DNA from: Oscillospiraceae bacterium
Lineage (GTDB): Bacteria; Bacillota; Clostridia; Oscillospirales; Oscillospiraceae
Length of the DNA stretch: 64,000 nucleotides
Direction: 5' to 3'
Assembly: GCA_017465745.1 (NCBI GenBank)
Contig: JAFTVM010000012.1
Coordinates: forward strand, 1 to 64,000
How positions within the stretch are numbered: the first letter of the stretch is position 1; each line of letters begins with the position of its first letter. A program made the position numbers and the translations under genes. A model generated the notes under the pieces. It saw only the letters and a program-made list of their open reading frames with translations. It was not told the origin of the DNA and did not search any database. Below, one piece after another: positions 32,550 to 40,606 of the stretch.

Positions 32550-32584
32550 AGGCGGCACCTCCTTTTGGTGTTTCGTACGTATAA

Positions 32585-32625
32585 ATTATAAAAAATACCG
32601 CCCCGGGTGTCAAGTCCGGGACGGT
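32585..32625 (-). promoter_or_regulatory. Composite element: yugP terminator with the phospholipase-operon -35 in its loop
   Basis: A 10-bp stem ACCGCCCCGG/CCGGGACGGT (one mismatch, 32597-32606 with 32616-32625) precedes a minus-strand T-run (TATTTTTTAT). The loop carries TTGACA (32613-32608), which pairs with TATAAT (32590-32585) at 17-bp spacing to drive the phospholipase-HD operon. Same design as 31425-31464. Confidence 0.82.
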
Positions 32626-32638
32626 TTCGTGTAAAATC

Positions 32639-33355
32639 TTAATCATTTCTCCGGCGACCGCCGAAGAGCACCAGCAGTCTGACCAGCTGAGACAATGCCA
32701 CGGCGGTGGCGGCCACATAGGTCATGGCGGCGGCCTTCAGCGTCTTTCTGGCACCACGCTGCTCTTCTTCTGTCAGGATATTGCTGTCAGCGATGGCAGC
32801 CATTGCCCGGCGGCTTGCATCGAATTCCACAGGCAGGGTCACCAGCTGGAACACCAGGCTCAGGCCAAAGCAGGCGATACCCAGGTAGATGATGCCGGTG
32901 GAGAAGCTGCCCAGGAAGCTCAGCACCAGCCCCAGCAGGATCAGGGGCATGGCAAGCTTCGAGCCGATGCTGGTGATGGGGATGATGGCGGCCCGGAGCT
33001 TGATGGGGGCATAATGCCTGGCGTACTGGACGGCATGACCGGCCTCATGGCAGGCAACGCCGATGGCGGCAACGGAGGTGGAATTGTAGACAGAATCTGA
33101 CAGGCGGATCACATTGGTGCGGGGATCATAGTGATCCGTCAGATTGCCGCTGACCCGTTCGATGCGGACGCCGCTGACGCCGTTCCAGCCCAGCACCCGC
33201 TGGGCAGCCTGGGCGCCGGTGATGCGGCGGCTGGAGTGGTGGGCAGAATAACGCTTGAAGGTGGAATTGACGGAGCTGCTGGCCCACATGGAAAAAATAA
33301 TGCAGGGCAGCACCAGGACGATGTACGTCCAGTCGAAACCGTAATAATAGGGCAT
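32639..33355 (-). CDS. yugP: YugP-type membrane zinc metallopeptidase
   Basis: A 238-residue protein of the neutral zinc metallopeptidase family (PF04298). An N-terminal anchor (YIVLVLPCIIFSMWASS) is followed by a soluble domain with the zinc motif 'SVAAIGVACHEAGHAVQYA' (HEAGH), then 'LRAAIIPITSIGSKLAMPLILLGLVL' and 'LPVEFDASRRAMAAI', which has the third ligand. The physiological substrate is unknown. It follows the TIGR04255 gene with a 10-base gap. Confidence 0.9.
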   Translation of the reverse strand: MPYYYGFDWTYIVLVLPCIIFSMWASSSVNSTFKRYSAHHSSRRITGAQAAQRVLGWNGVSGVRIERVSGNLTDHYDPRTNVIRLSDSVYNSTSVAAIGVACHEAGHAVQYARHYAPIKLRAAIIPITSIGSKLAMPLILLGLVLSFLGSFSTGIIYLGIACFGLSLVFQLVTLPVEFDASRRAMAAIADSNILTEEEQRGARKTLKAAAMTYVAATAVALSQLVRLLVLFGGRRRND

Positions 33356-33365
33356 AATGACCTCC

Positions 33366-34148
33366 TCAGGTGGTGGGATCCATGGCGTCGTGGGTGATGT
33401 CGGTGATGGCGCCGCGGAAGATGGAATCGGCCTGCAGATGCAGCGTCTGCAGGGCGCCGACGCAGGTGTTGATGGGGATATTGCCCTGCATATACAGGTC
33501 CATATCGAAGATGAATTTGCTCTCGGGATCCTGCTGGCCGTTTTTCCGGGTCAGGCCGGGGCCGGCATGGATCTTGGCCCGGCAGCCGTGACCCACGGCA
33601 GTGTCGAAGTCCACAGCGCAGCGGGTGAAGTTCAACTCATTCATATCCGGCTGTGCCAGGGGGGCCAGGTAGCAGGGGGCGATCATATCCCGGAAGGGCG
33701 TGCCCTCCAGGCCCAGTTCTTTCCGGGAGAAGAAATTCATATACCGCAGCCCCACCCGCTCAAAATAAGCAGGGTGATAAGTGCGGATGAAGGCCACCAG
33801 GGGCTTGTCCAGCTTTGCGGCGAAGCCCTCCCAGCTTGTGTAGCGGGAACAGGCCAGTGAGATGAATTTGCTGGTCAGATTCACGCGCCAGACGCCGTCG
33901 GCGGAGGCAAACTGATAGTTGGTGACAGGCTCGGGCTTGTGCAGCTGCAAATTCCCGGGGGCACCCTGGAACCGGGGCAGGGGATTTTCCTTCCGCGAGG
34001 TGTAACGGGGATATTCGTCCCGGATGGCTTCCTGAAACTGGGCCGGAATCTCAGCGGCGATCTTCAGGATCTCCGGGAAGCGCAGCTGACAGATCACTTC
34101 CGCCAGCTGATTGTTGCGGTAAATGCACCGCGTTTCATGAGAAAACAT
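33366..34148 (-). CDS. TIGR04255 family protein
   Basis: A 260-residue soluble protein matching the TIGR04255 pattern: 'IYRNNQLAEVICQLRFPEIL', 'YQFASADGVWRVNLTSKFISLACSRYTSWEGFAAKL', 'YFERVGLRYMNFFSR', then a C-terminal 'DMDLY' beta region and 'IFRGAITD'. The family is patchy in bacteria and its function is unknown. ATG at 34148 is 7 bases from GGAG; the longer frame to 34226 runs through the promoter. First gene of a two-gene operon with yugP. Confidence 0.82.
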   Translation of the reverse strand: MFSHETRCIYRNNQLAEVICQLRFPEILKIAAEIPAQFQEAIRDEYPRYTSRKENPLPRFQGAPGNLQLHKPEPVTNYQFASADGVWRVNLTSKFISLACSRYTSWEGFAAKLDKPLVAFIRTYHPAYFERVGLRYMNFFSRKELGLEGTPFRDMIAPCYLAPLAQPDMNELNFTRCAVDFDTAVGHGCRAKIHAGPGLTRKNGQQDPESKFIFDMDLYMQGNIPINTCVGALQTLHLQADSIFRGAITDITHDAMDPTT

Positions 34149-34178
34149 AGCATTGCTCCATTCTGGATTATTTTCTCT

Positions 34179-34240
34179 ATTATACAGCTCCTTTATGCAT
34201 TTCGCAAGAGCATTGATATTTTCCACAGATCTGGTATAAT
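34179..34240. promoter_or_regulatory. Divergent promoters of the TIGR04255-yugP and PAP2 genes
   Basis: Minus strand: TTGCGA (34207-34202), 17-base spacer, TATAAT (34184-34179). Plus strand: TTGATA (34213-34218), 16-base spacer, TATAAT (34235-34240). The two -35 boxes are five bases apart, so the promoters may compete or share a regulator. Confidence 0.8.
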
Positions 34241-34269
34241 GGATAAAATCGAATATAAGGAGGAATCCT

Positions 34270-35178
34270 ATGGAATTTCTTTACCTGCTGGAAAAGCTGC
34301 GCATGCCGGGACTCAACGAGTTCATGCTGGGCGTGACCTATCTGGGCGATGAGATCGCTTTCCTTGCAGTGGCGCTGATCGTTTTCTGGTGTGTGGACAA
34401 GCGCAGCGGCTATTACCTGATGAGCGTGGGCTTTGTGGGTACGGTGACCAGCCAGTTCATGAAGCTGGCCTGCCGGGTGCCCCGCCCCTGGGTGCGGGAC
34501 CCCAATTTCACCATTCTGGAAGCCGCCCGGGAGGGGGCGGGTGGCTACAGCTTCCCCAGCGGCCACAGCCAGTCTGCGGTGGGGACCTTTGGCTCCATTG
34601 CCCGGACGACCAAAACGGCCTGGGTACGCCTGCTGTGCATCGCCGTGGCCATTCTGGTGCCCATTTCCCGGATGTATATCGGCGTCCACACCCCGGCGGA
34701 TGTAATCGTCGGCTCCGCCATCTCCCTGGTGCTGATTTTCCTGCTGCATCCCATCGTGTATCGGGAGGACGGCAAGGGGATGCAGTGGCTCATCATCGGC
34801 ATGGTGGCGCTGTCTCTTGCCTATCTTCTCTACGTGGAGCTGTGGCAGTTCCCGGCGGATTTTGACGCCCACAATCTGGCTTCCGGCCGGAAGAATGCCT
34901 GTACCCTCTTCGGCTGTACGCTGGCGGTTGCTATCGTCTATCCCGTTGACCGCAAGTGGCTGGACTTTAAGACTGACGCCATTTGGTGGGCACAGATCCT
35001 GAAGGTCGTGCTTGGCCTTGTGGTGGTGCTGGCTGTGAAGGAGGGGATGCGCGCCCCGCTGGAAGTATTGCTCCCCGCGCTGCCTGCCCGGGCGGTTCGT
35101 TACTTCCTGGTGGTGCTGACGGCAGGCCTGCTGTGGCCCATGACCTTTGATAAATTCAGTAAACTCGGCAGAAAGTGA
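34270..35178 (+). CDS. PAP2 superfamily membrane phosphatase
   Basis: A 302-residue lipid-phosphate phosphatase-like membrane protein. The three catalytic motifs are visible: K...RPRPW ('MKLACRVPRPWVRDP'), PSGH ('GGYSFPSGHSQSAVG'), and SR...H ('ISRMYIGVHTPADVIVG'). About seven hydrophobic segments follow. Likely substrates are undecaprenyl pyrophosphate or other lipid phosphates. AAGGAGGAATCCT precedes ATG. Confidence 0.9.
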   Translation: MEFLYLLEKLRMPGLNEFMLGVTYLGDEIAFLAVALIVFWCVDKRSGYYLMSVGFVGTVTSQFMKLACRVPRPWVRDPNFTILEAAREGAGGYSFPSGHSQSAVGTFGSIARTTKTAWVRLLCIAVAILVPISRMYIGVHTPADVIVGSAISLVLIFLLHPIVYREDGKGMQWLIIGMVALSLAYLLYVELWQFPADFDAHNLASGRKNACTLFGCTLAVAIVYPVDRKWLDFKTDAIWWAQILKVVLGLVVVLAVKEGMRAPLEVLLPALPARAVRYFLVVLTAGLLWPMTFDKFSKLGRK

Positions 35179-35184
35179 TACAAT

Positions 35185-35736
35185 ATGAATTACGCGACCA
35201 TTAAAAACTGTGATATCGCCAACGGTCCCGGCGTCCGGGTCAGCCTGTTTGTCTCTGGCTGTACCCACCGATGCCCCGGCTGCTTCAACGAAGTGGCCTG
35301 GGATTTTGATTACGGCCAGCCCTTTGATCAGTGCGCAATTGATCTGATCCTGAGCATGCTGAAGCCGCCCCACATCAAGGGACTGACCCTGCTGGGCGGC
35401 GAGCCCTTCGAGCCGCAGAACCAGGGCGCCATCGTGGAGCTGCTGCGACAGGTCAGGGCAAAATACCCGGAAAAGAGCATCTGGGCCTTCTCGGGATATC
35501 TTTTTGATAAAGATATTCTGTCCGGCCGTCTGGGTGAGTGGGCGGTCACAAAAGAGTATTTAAGTTATCTGGACGTACTGGTGGACGGCCCCTTCATCCA
35601 GGCACAGAAGAATCTGAGCCTGCGGTTCCGGGGCAGTGAGAACCAACGGATCATTGACGTGCCTGCCTCCCTGAAAAGCGGGGAAGTGGTCCTCTGGGAG
35701 GACTGGCAGGCCCAGGGAAAGGGAATGAGAAAATGA
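35185..35736 (+). CDS. nrdG: Anaerobic ribonucleotide reductase activating protein
   Basis: A 183-residue radical SAM activase that installs the glycyl radical on NrdD. The [4Fe-4S] motif is CTHRCPGC (C-x3-C-x2-C), in 'NGPGVRVSLFVSGCTHRCPGCFNEVAWDF', followed by 'LTLLGGEPFEPQN' for SAM binding. nrdD itself is not in the window. The end overlaps dut by four bases (ATGA), joining two deoxynucleotide-metabolism functions. Confidence 0.93.
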   Translation: MNYATIKNCDIANGPGVRVSLFVSGCTHRCPGCFNEVAWDFDYGQPFDQCAIDLILSMLKPPHIKGLTLLGGEPFEPQNQGAIVELLRQVRAKYPEKSIWAFSGYLFDKDILSGRLGEWAVTKEYLSYLDVLVDGPFIQAQKNLSLRFRGSENQRIIDVPASLKSGEVVLWEDWQAQGKGMRK

Positions 35737-36167
35737 ATATGCGCATCAAAAAACTGAGAGAAAAAGCCGTCATCCCCACCTATGGCTCTGCCGATGCGGC
35801 CGGTGCGGATCTGTACGCCTGCCTGGAGGCTGCGGTGACCATTGAACCCGGCAAAACGGTGTTCATCCCCACAGGCCTTGCCATGGAGGTGCCGAAGGGC
35901 TACGCGGGCCTCATCTATGCCCGCAGCTCCATGGGCAGCAAGCGGGGCCTGGCCCCCGCCAACAAGGTGGGCGTGGTAGACAGCGACTACCGGGGCGAGG
36001 TGATGGTGGCCCTGCATAATCATGGAAGTGTTTCCCAGACCGTGGAGGGCGGCGAACGGATCGCCCAGTTGCTGATTACGCCGGTGCTGGCTCCTGCTTT
36101 TGTGGAAACTGACGATCTGACCGATACGGTCCGGGGCAGCGGCGGGTTCGGTTCCACGGGCAAATAA
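35733..36167 (+). CDS. dut: dUTP diphosphatase
   Basis: A 144-residue trimeric dUTPase that removes dUTP and makes dUMP for thymidylate synthesis. All five motifs are present: 'GSADAAGADLYA', 'YARSSMGSKRGL', 'GVVDSDYRGEVMVAL', 'GERIAQLLI' and the C-terminal 'RGSGGFGSTG'. The start could be ATG 35733 or 35739. Coupled to nrdG. Confidence 0.95.
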   Translation: MNMRIKKLREKAVIPTYGSADAAGADLYACLEAAVTIEPGKTVFIPTGLAMEVPKGYAGLIYARSSMGSKRGLAPANKVGVVDSDYRGEVMVALHNHGSVSQTVEGGERIAQLLITPVLAPAFVETDDLTDTVRGSGGFGSTGK

Positions 36168-36334
36168 TCACGAAGCAGCGGTTGTTTTTTCGTGGATTAG
36201 TGTCTTTGACAAAAAGAAATAAAAATGAACGAATATTTCATAAGAAATTGTCACTATACTTTTCTGACGAAAAAAGGTATAATGGAAACGGTATCATAGA
36301 TTGATGCTAATAACTTAAAAAATATGGAGACATT
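36168..36334 (+). promoter_or_regulatory. Intergenic region with a -10 box before the Na/Pi gene
   Basis: AT-rich, no ORF. TATAAT at 36278-36283 is a good -10 box, but no clear -35 lies 16-18 bases upstream; TTGACA at 36206 is too far away. A weak CACGAA...TTCGTG pair near 36170-36195 may terminate dut. The start of the Na/Pi gene lacks a strong Shine-Dalgarno (ATGGAGACATT precedes it). Confidence 0.4.
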
Positions 36335-38137
36335 ATGGAAATTGTAAGTGCGATTATCAGTCTTCTGGGCGGCTTGGCCATGTTCCTGTATGGTATCGAG
36401 GTCATGGGCGACGGCCTGAAGAACAGCTCCGGCGAAGCCCTGAAGCGGGTTCTGGAGAAAGTCACCGGCAACGTTGTCATGGGTGTCATCACCGGCTGTC
36501 TGGTCACCGCGGTCATTCAGAGTTCCACTGCCACCATCGTTCTGACGGTCGCCCTGATCGGCGCCGGCGTGCTGAACCTGAAGCAGGCTGTGTCCATCGT
36601 CATGGGCGCCAACATCGGTACTACCGTCACCGCGCAGATCATCCGGTTGGGCTCCATCGAGTCCGACGGCAGCTTCCTGCTGTGGCTGTTTGACACTGAT
36701 ACCCTGGCGCCCATCGCCCTGATCATCGGCATCGTCCTGCTGATGTTCATCAAGAGCAAGCGTTCCAAGCCCATCGGCGACATCTGCATCGGCTTCGGCG
36801 TCCTGTTTGTGGGTCTGAATCTGATGACCTCCGGCGTCAAGCCCCTGATCGGTACTGACGCGTTCACCTCCTTCCTGAGCTTCATGCGCAATCCTCTGTT
36901 CGGCATCTTTTTCGGTCTGGTTCTCACCGTCATCGTCCAGAGCTCCTCTGCCACCGTTGGCATGCTGCAGACTGTGGCATCTGTTCCCGGATCCGGCATT
37001 ACCTTCGCCATGGCCTATCCCATCATTATGGGTATCAATCTGGGTACCTGCGTCACCACCGCCATGGTCTGCTCCATCGGCTCTTCCAAGGACGCCAAGC
37101 GTACCGGCGTTGTCCACATCGTCTTCAACACCATCGGTACTGTCCTGTTTATGATCGCCATGACCATTCTGCAGAATACGGTCATGGCTGGCGCGGAGCT
37201 CTGGGGCATGACCGCTGACAGCGGCGTCATCGCCAACTTCCAGACTGTGTTCAATCTGGTTACTGCGGTTGCCCTGATTCCCTTCACCAACTGGCTGGTA
37301 AAGCTGTCCGTGATCGTGGTCAAGGAGGATGCTCCCTCCGAACTGCGCCATCCCGAGCTTCATACCCTGGATGAGAAGCTGTATATCTCTCCCGCTGTTG
37401 CTGTCAGCGAGGCGACCAAGGCCGTCGCCGCCATGGGCGTTATTGCAAGGGACAATTTTGCCAAGGCATTCTCCCTGCTGCAGAACTATGATGAGTCCAT
37501 CATCGCAGAGATTGAGACTGACGAGGAGTGCCTGGATCAGTTTGCTGATCATGCCGATCACTTCCTGATCGGTCTGAGCAAAAATGTGGAGACTGAGTGG
37601 GACGACCGTCAGCTGGATATGCTGATGGCCACTGTGCCCAACTTCGAGCGTATCGGCGACTATGCCACCAATCTGGTGGAGTTTGCCCAGAAGCTCAACC
37701 GTGAAAATCAGGAATTCTCCGAGCGTGCCAAGACCGAGCTGACCCTCATCGGCAAGGCTGTCATGGAGATCCTGAACATGACCGTAGATGCATTTGCTGC
37801 CAACGACAATGAGGCTGCGACCAAAATCGAGCCTCTGGAAGAAGTCATTGACGATATGGTCATTATCCTGAAGGACAAGCACACCAAGCGCCTGAAGAAC
37901 GGAGCCTGTTCCATCGGTCCCGGCCTGACCTTCATGGACGTGATGACCTTTATGGAGCGTGCTTCCGACCAGTGTTCCTCCATCGCGGTCATGATGCTGG
38001 CCCGCAGCAATGAGGAGATCCTGCAGAATCACTATGATTACCTGCGCGACCTCCATGAGGGCAACAATGAGAGCTACCGCAGCGAAAAGAAGCGCCGCAA
38101 GGAGCAGTACATTCAGCCCCTGCGGGAGATCCACTGA
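36335..38137 (+). CDS. Na/Pi cotransporter family protein with PhoU-like domain
   Basis: A 600-residue protein. Residues 1-330 are the NptA-type membrane domain with its internal duplication, seen as two QSS repeats: 'VIQSSTATIVLTVALIGAGVLNLKQAVSIVMGANIGTTVTAQ' and 'VIVQSSSATVGMLQTVASVPGSGITFAMAYPIIMGINLGTCVTTAM'. Residues 380-590 form a helical PhoU-like bundle (EIETDEECLDQFADHADHFLIGL...YATNLVEFAQKL). Role: sodium-coupled phosphate import or export. Monocistronic, ending at a strong terminator. Confidence 0.94.
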   Translation: MEIVSAIISLLGGLAMFLYGIEVMGDGLKNSSGEALKRVLEKVTGNVVMGVITGCLVTAVIQSSTATIVLTVALIGAGVLNLKQAVSIVMGANIGTTVTAQIIRLGSIESDGSFLLWLFDTDTLAPIALIIGIVLLMFIKSKRSKPIGDICIGFGVLFVGLNLMTSGVKPLIGTDAFTSFLSFMRNPLFGIFFGLVLTVIVQSSSATVGMLQTVASVPGSGITFAMAYPIIMGINLGTCVTTAMVCSIGSSKDAKRTGVVHIVFNTIGTVLFMIAMTILQNTVMAGAELWGMTADSGVIANFQTVFNLVTAVALIPFTNWLVKLSVIVVKEDAPSELRHPELHTLDEKLYISPAVAVSEATKAVAAMGVIARDNFAKAFSLLQNYDESIIAEIETDEECLDQFADHADHFLIGLSKNVETEWDDRQLDMLMATVPNFERIGDYATNLVEFAQKLNRENQEFSERAKTELTLIGKAVMEILNMTVDAFAANDNEAATKIEPLEEVIDDMVIILKDKHTKRLKNGACSIGPGLTFMDVMTFMERASDQCSSIAVMMLARSNEEILQNHYDYLRDLHEGNNESYRSEKKRRKEQYIQPLREIH

Positions 38138-38146
38138 TTCATCTGA

Positions 38147-38179
38147 AAAAAGAGCCTTCCGGTTCGGAAGGCTCTTTTT
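38147..38179. terminator. Bidirectional terminator
   Basis: A 14-bp perfect stem (38147-38160 with 38166-38179) bounded by A and T runs, between the convergent Na/Pi and glutamine synthetase genes. Confidence 0.92.
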
Positions 38180-38181
38180 GT

Positions 38182-40266
38182 TTAGTAAAACAACAGATCG
38201 GAATAGGTAGGGAAGGGCCAGAAGGATTTTTCTGTCAGCGTCTCCAGAATGTCCGCCTCAGAACGGATGGCGGCCATATCGGACAGAATGACATCGTGGT
38301 AATATACGGCGGCATCTTCCGCTGCAGCGGGAACGGCCTGTAGGTCTGCGTTCAGCTTTTGACAGCCGTCATACAGGGCATCGGTGGCGGCAGAGAGCCT
38401 GGTGATGAGACTCCGCTCGGCTTTGCCGCTGACGCCCAGCTCCCGCTTGGCAATGAGCGCGTCGGAGAGGACGTTGGTATAGCGCACTGCAGCGGGCAGG
38501 ATCTGCCGCAGCGCCATGTCCAGTGTCGTCCGTGCTTCGATGGCAACCAGCTTCTTGTAGGATTCCAGATGAATGGCGTATCGGGCACGGAATTCCGCTT
38601 CAGAAAATATGCCGTGGCGGGTCACCAGGTCGATATTCTTCCGGGAAATATAGGCAGGCAGGGCAGTGGCGGTGTTGCTGAGATTGCTGAGCCCCCGCTG
38701 CTTTGCCTCTTGGGCCCAGGCTGTGGAATAACCGTTGCCGCTGAAAATGATCCGCTTGTGGCTGGTCAGGGCATGACGGATCAGCTCGTGGAGCGTGGTA
38801 TCGAAATCCTCAGCCTGTTCCAGCACATCGGCAAATTTGCGCAGTTCCTCGGCCATGATGGTGTTCAGGGCGATGTTGGGGCCTGCCACGGACTGGGAAG
38901 AACCGGGCATGCGGAATTCGAATTTATTGCCGGTGAAAGCCAGGGGAGAGGTGCGGTTGCGGTCGGTGGTATCCTTGGGAATGGGCGGCATCACGTCCAC
39001 GCCGATGCGCATGGTACGCTTCTGGGGGCCCCAGTAATCGGAGCCGCTGACAATGGATTCCACAAGCTCCGTCAGCTCATCTCCCAGGAAGATGGACACA
39101 ATGGCAGGGGGCGCTTCGTCGGCACCCAGACGGTGGTCGTTGCCGGCTGTGGCCACCGTGCAGCGCAGGAAATCCTGATATTCATCCACACCCTGGATGA
39201 AGGCTGCCAGGAACAGCAGAAACTGGGCATTCTGGCGGGGGGTCTTACCGGGGCTGAAAAGGTTGCGGCCGGTGTCTGTGGCAAGGCTCCAGTTGTTGTG
39301 CTTGCCGGAGCCGTTGATGCCGGCAAAGGGCTTCTCGTGGAGCAGACACACCAGATCGTGCTTGGCGGCACATTTTTTCATGATCTCCATGACCAGCTGG
39401 TTGGAGTCGCAGGCGTTGGCTGCCTCGGAATAGATGGGAGCCATCTCATGCTGGCATGGGGCAGCCTCATTATGCTTGGTCTTGGAAAGGACACCCACCT
39501 TCCACAGCTGCTCGTCCAGATCCTTCATGTAGTTGCTGACCCGGGTACGGATGGTACCAAAATAGTGGTCATCCAGCTCCTGTCCCTTGGGGGCCGGAGC
39601 GCCGAACAGGGTCCGGCCCGTCAGACGCAGGTCTTCGCGCTGGGCATATAATGCTTTGGGAAGCAGAAAATATTCCTGTTCCGCTCCAACACAGACAACA
39701 ACCCGTTTGCTCTCGGTATCGCCGAAGAGACGAATGATCCGCATGGCCTCCCGGCTGATCACCTCCAGGGAGCGCAGCAGAGGGGTTTTTTTGTCCAGGG
39801 CGTCGCCGTTGTAGCTGAAAAAGCAGGTGGGCAGATACAGGCTGCCGTCCTTGACGAAGGCGAAAGAGGTGGGATCCCAGGCGGTGTAGCCCCGGGCTTC
39901 GAAGGTGGCCCGCAGACCGCCGGAGGGGAAGGAGGAGGCGTCAGGCTCGCCCCGCACCAGCTCCCGGCCGGAGAATTCCATGATGACTTTTCCCTCGCCG
40001 GCGGGGGTGATGAAAGAATCGTGCTTCTCGGCGGTGATGCCGGTCATGGGCTGGAACCAGTGGGTATAGTGGGTGGCCCCTCTGGCGATGGCCCAGGTCT
40101 TCATGGCCTCCGCGATCTCGTTGGCGATGTGCAGGGGCAGCTGGGAGCCGGTGTCGATGCAGCGGCGCCAGGCATCAAAGACCTCCGGGGCCAATGTGGC
40201 GCGCATGACGCTCTCGCTGAAGACGTCGCTGCCGAAAATACGGGGTACATAGGTCTGATCAGTCAT
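38182..40266 (-). CDS. glnN: Glutamine synthetase type III (GlnN)
   Basis: A 694-residue ammonia-assimilating enzyme of the large GSIII class, well represented in Bacteroidetes, Cyanobacteria and gut Clostridia. Features: N-terminal 'VPRIFGSDVFSESVMRATL', 'MEFSGRELVRGEPDASSFPSGGLRATFEARGYTAWDP', catalytic 'NEAAPCQHEMAPIYSEAANACD', 'LLHEKPFAGINGSGKHNNWS', and 'FRMPGSSQSVAGPNIALNTIMAEEL'. ATG at 40266 gives the family N-terminus; the open frame to 40380 lacks it. A clear promoter lies 125 bases upstream, leaving an unusually long leader. Confidence 0.95.
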   Translation of the reverse strand: MTDQTYVPRIFGSDVFSESVMRATLAPEVFDAWRRCIDTGSQLPLHIANEIAEAMKTWAIARGATHYTHWFQPMTGITAEKHDSFITPAGEGKVIMEFSGRELVRGEPDASSFPSGGLRATFEARGYTAWDPTSFAFVKDGSLYLPTCFFSYNGDALDKKTPLLRSLEVISREAMRIIRLFGDTESKRVVVCVGAEQEYFLLPKALYAQREDLRLTGRTLFGAPAPKGQELDDHYFGTIRTRVSNYMKDLDEQLWKVGVLSKTKHNEAAPCQHEMAPIYSEAANACDSNQLVMEIMKKCAAKHDLVCLLHEKPFAGINGSGKHNNWSLATDTGRNLFSPGKTPRQNAQFLLFLAAFIQGVDEYQDFLRCTVATAGNDHRLGADEAPPAIVSIFLGDELTELVESIVSGSDYWGPQKRTMRIGVDVMPPIPKDTTDRNRTSPLAFTGNKFEFRMPGSSQSVAGPNIALNTIMAEELRKFADVLEQAEDFDTTLHELIRHALTSHKRIIFSGNGYSTAWAQEAKQRGLSNLSNTATALPAYISRKNIDLVTRHGIFSEAEFRARYAIHLESYKKLVAIEARTTLDMALRQILPAAVRYTNVLSDALIAKRELGVSGKAERSLITRLSAATDALYDGCQKLNADLQAVPAAAEDAAVYYHDVILSDMAAIRSEADILETLTEKSFWPFPTYSDLLFY

Positions 40267-40391
40267 GCAGATCACGTCCTTAAAATGAAAGATTCGATAA
40301 TAAAACTTGCAAAACAGAAAAAGTTCAGAAAGCCGTGTATTTTGCCGGAAAACTGGGAAAAACAGGTGGATACACGCCATAATTAATAAAT

Positions 40392-40420
40392 ATTATACCA
40401 AATTATTCCGTAATACGCAA
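40392..40420 (-). promoter_or_regulatory. glnN promoter
   Basis: On the minus strand TTGCGT (40420-40415) and TATAAT (40397-40392) with a 17-base spacer. The transcript would carry a leader of about 120 nt before the glnN ATG, in which I see no terminator or known riboswitch. Confidence 0.8.
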
Positions 40421-40536
40421 GGTGAAACCGGGGTGTGATATTGAATAAAATTGTGTCCACGTCAGGCGGTCTTTTGTTCATTTTGGCTGAAAATGTGGAT
40501 ATGAACCTGCAAAAATGAATTTTTTGAAGTTTGATA

Positions 40537-40565
40537 TTGCATTTTTGCGGGATTTGGCGTATAAT
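40537..40565 (+). promoter_or_regulatory. Promoter of the aminotransferase gene
   Basis: TTGCAT (40537-40542) and TATAAT (40560-40565), spacer 17. The stretch 40421-40536, between this and the glnN promoter, is AT-rich and holds nothing else I can identify. Confidence 0.82.
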
Positions 40566-40606
40566 ATGCCAAGATAATCCCATCAAAAAGCGAAAGGATG
40601 ATTTGT

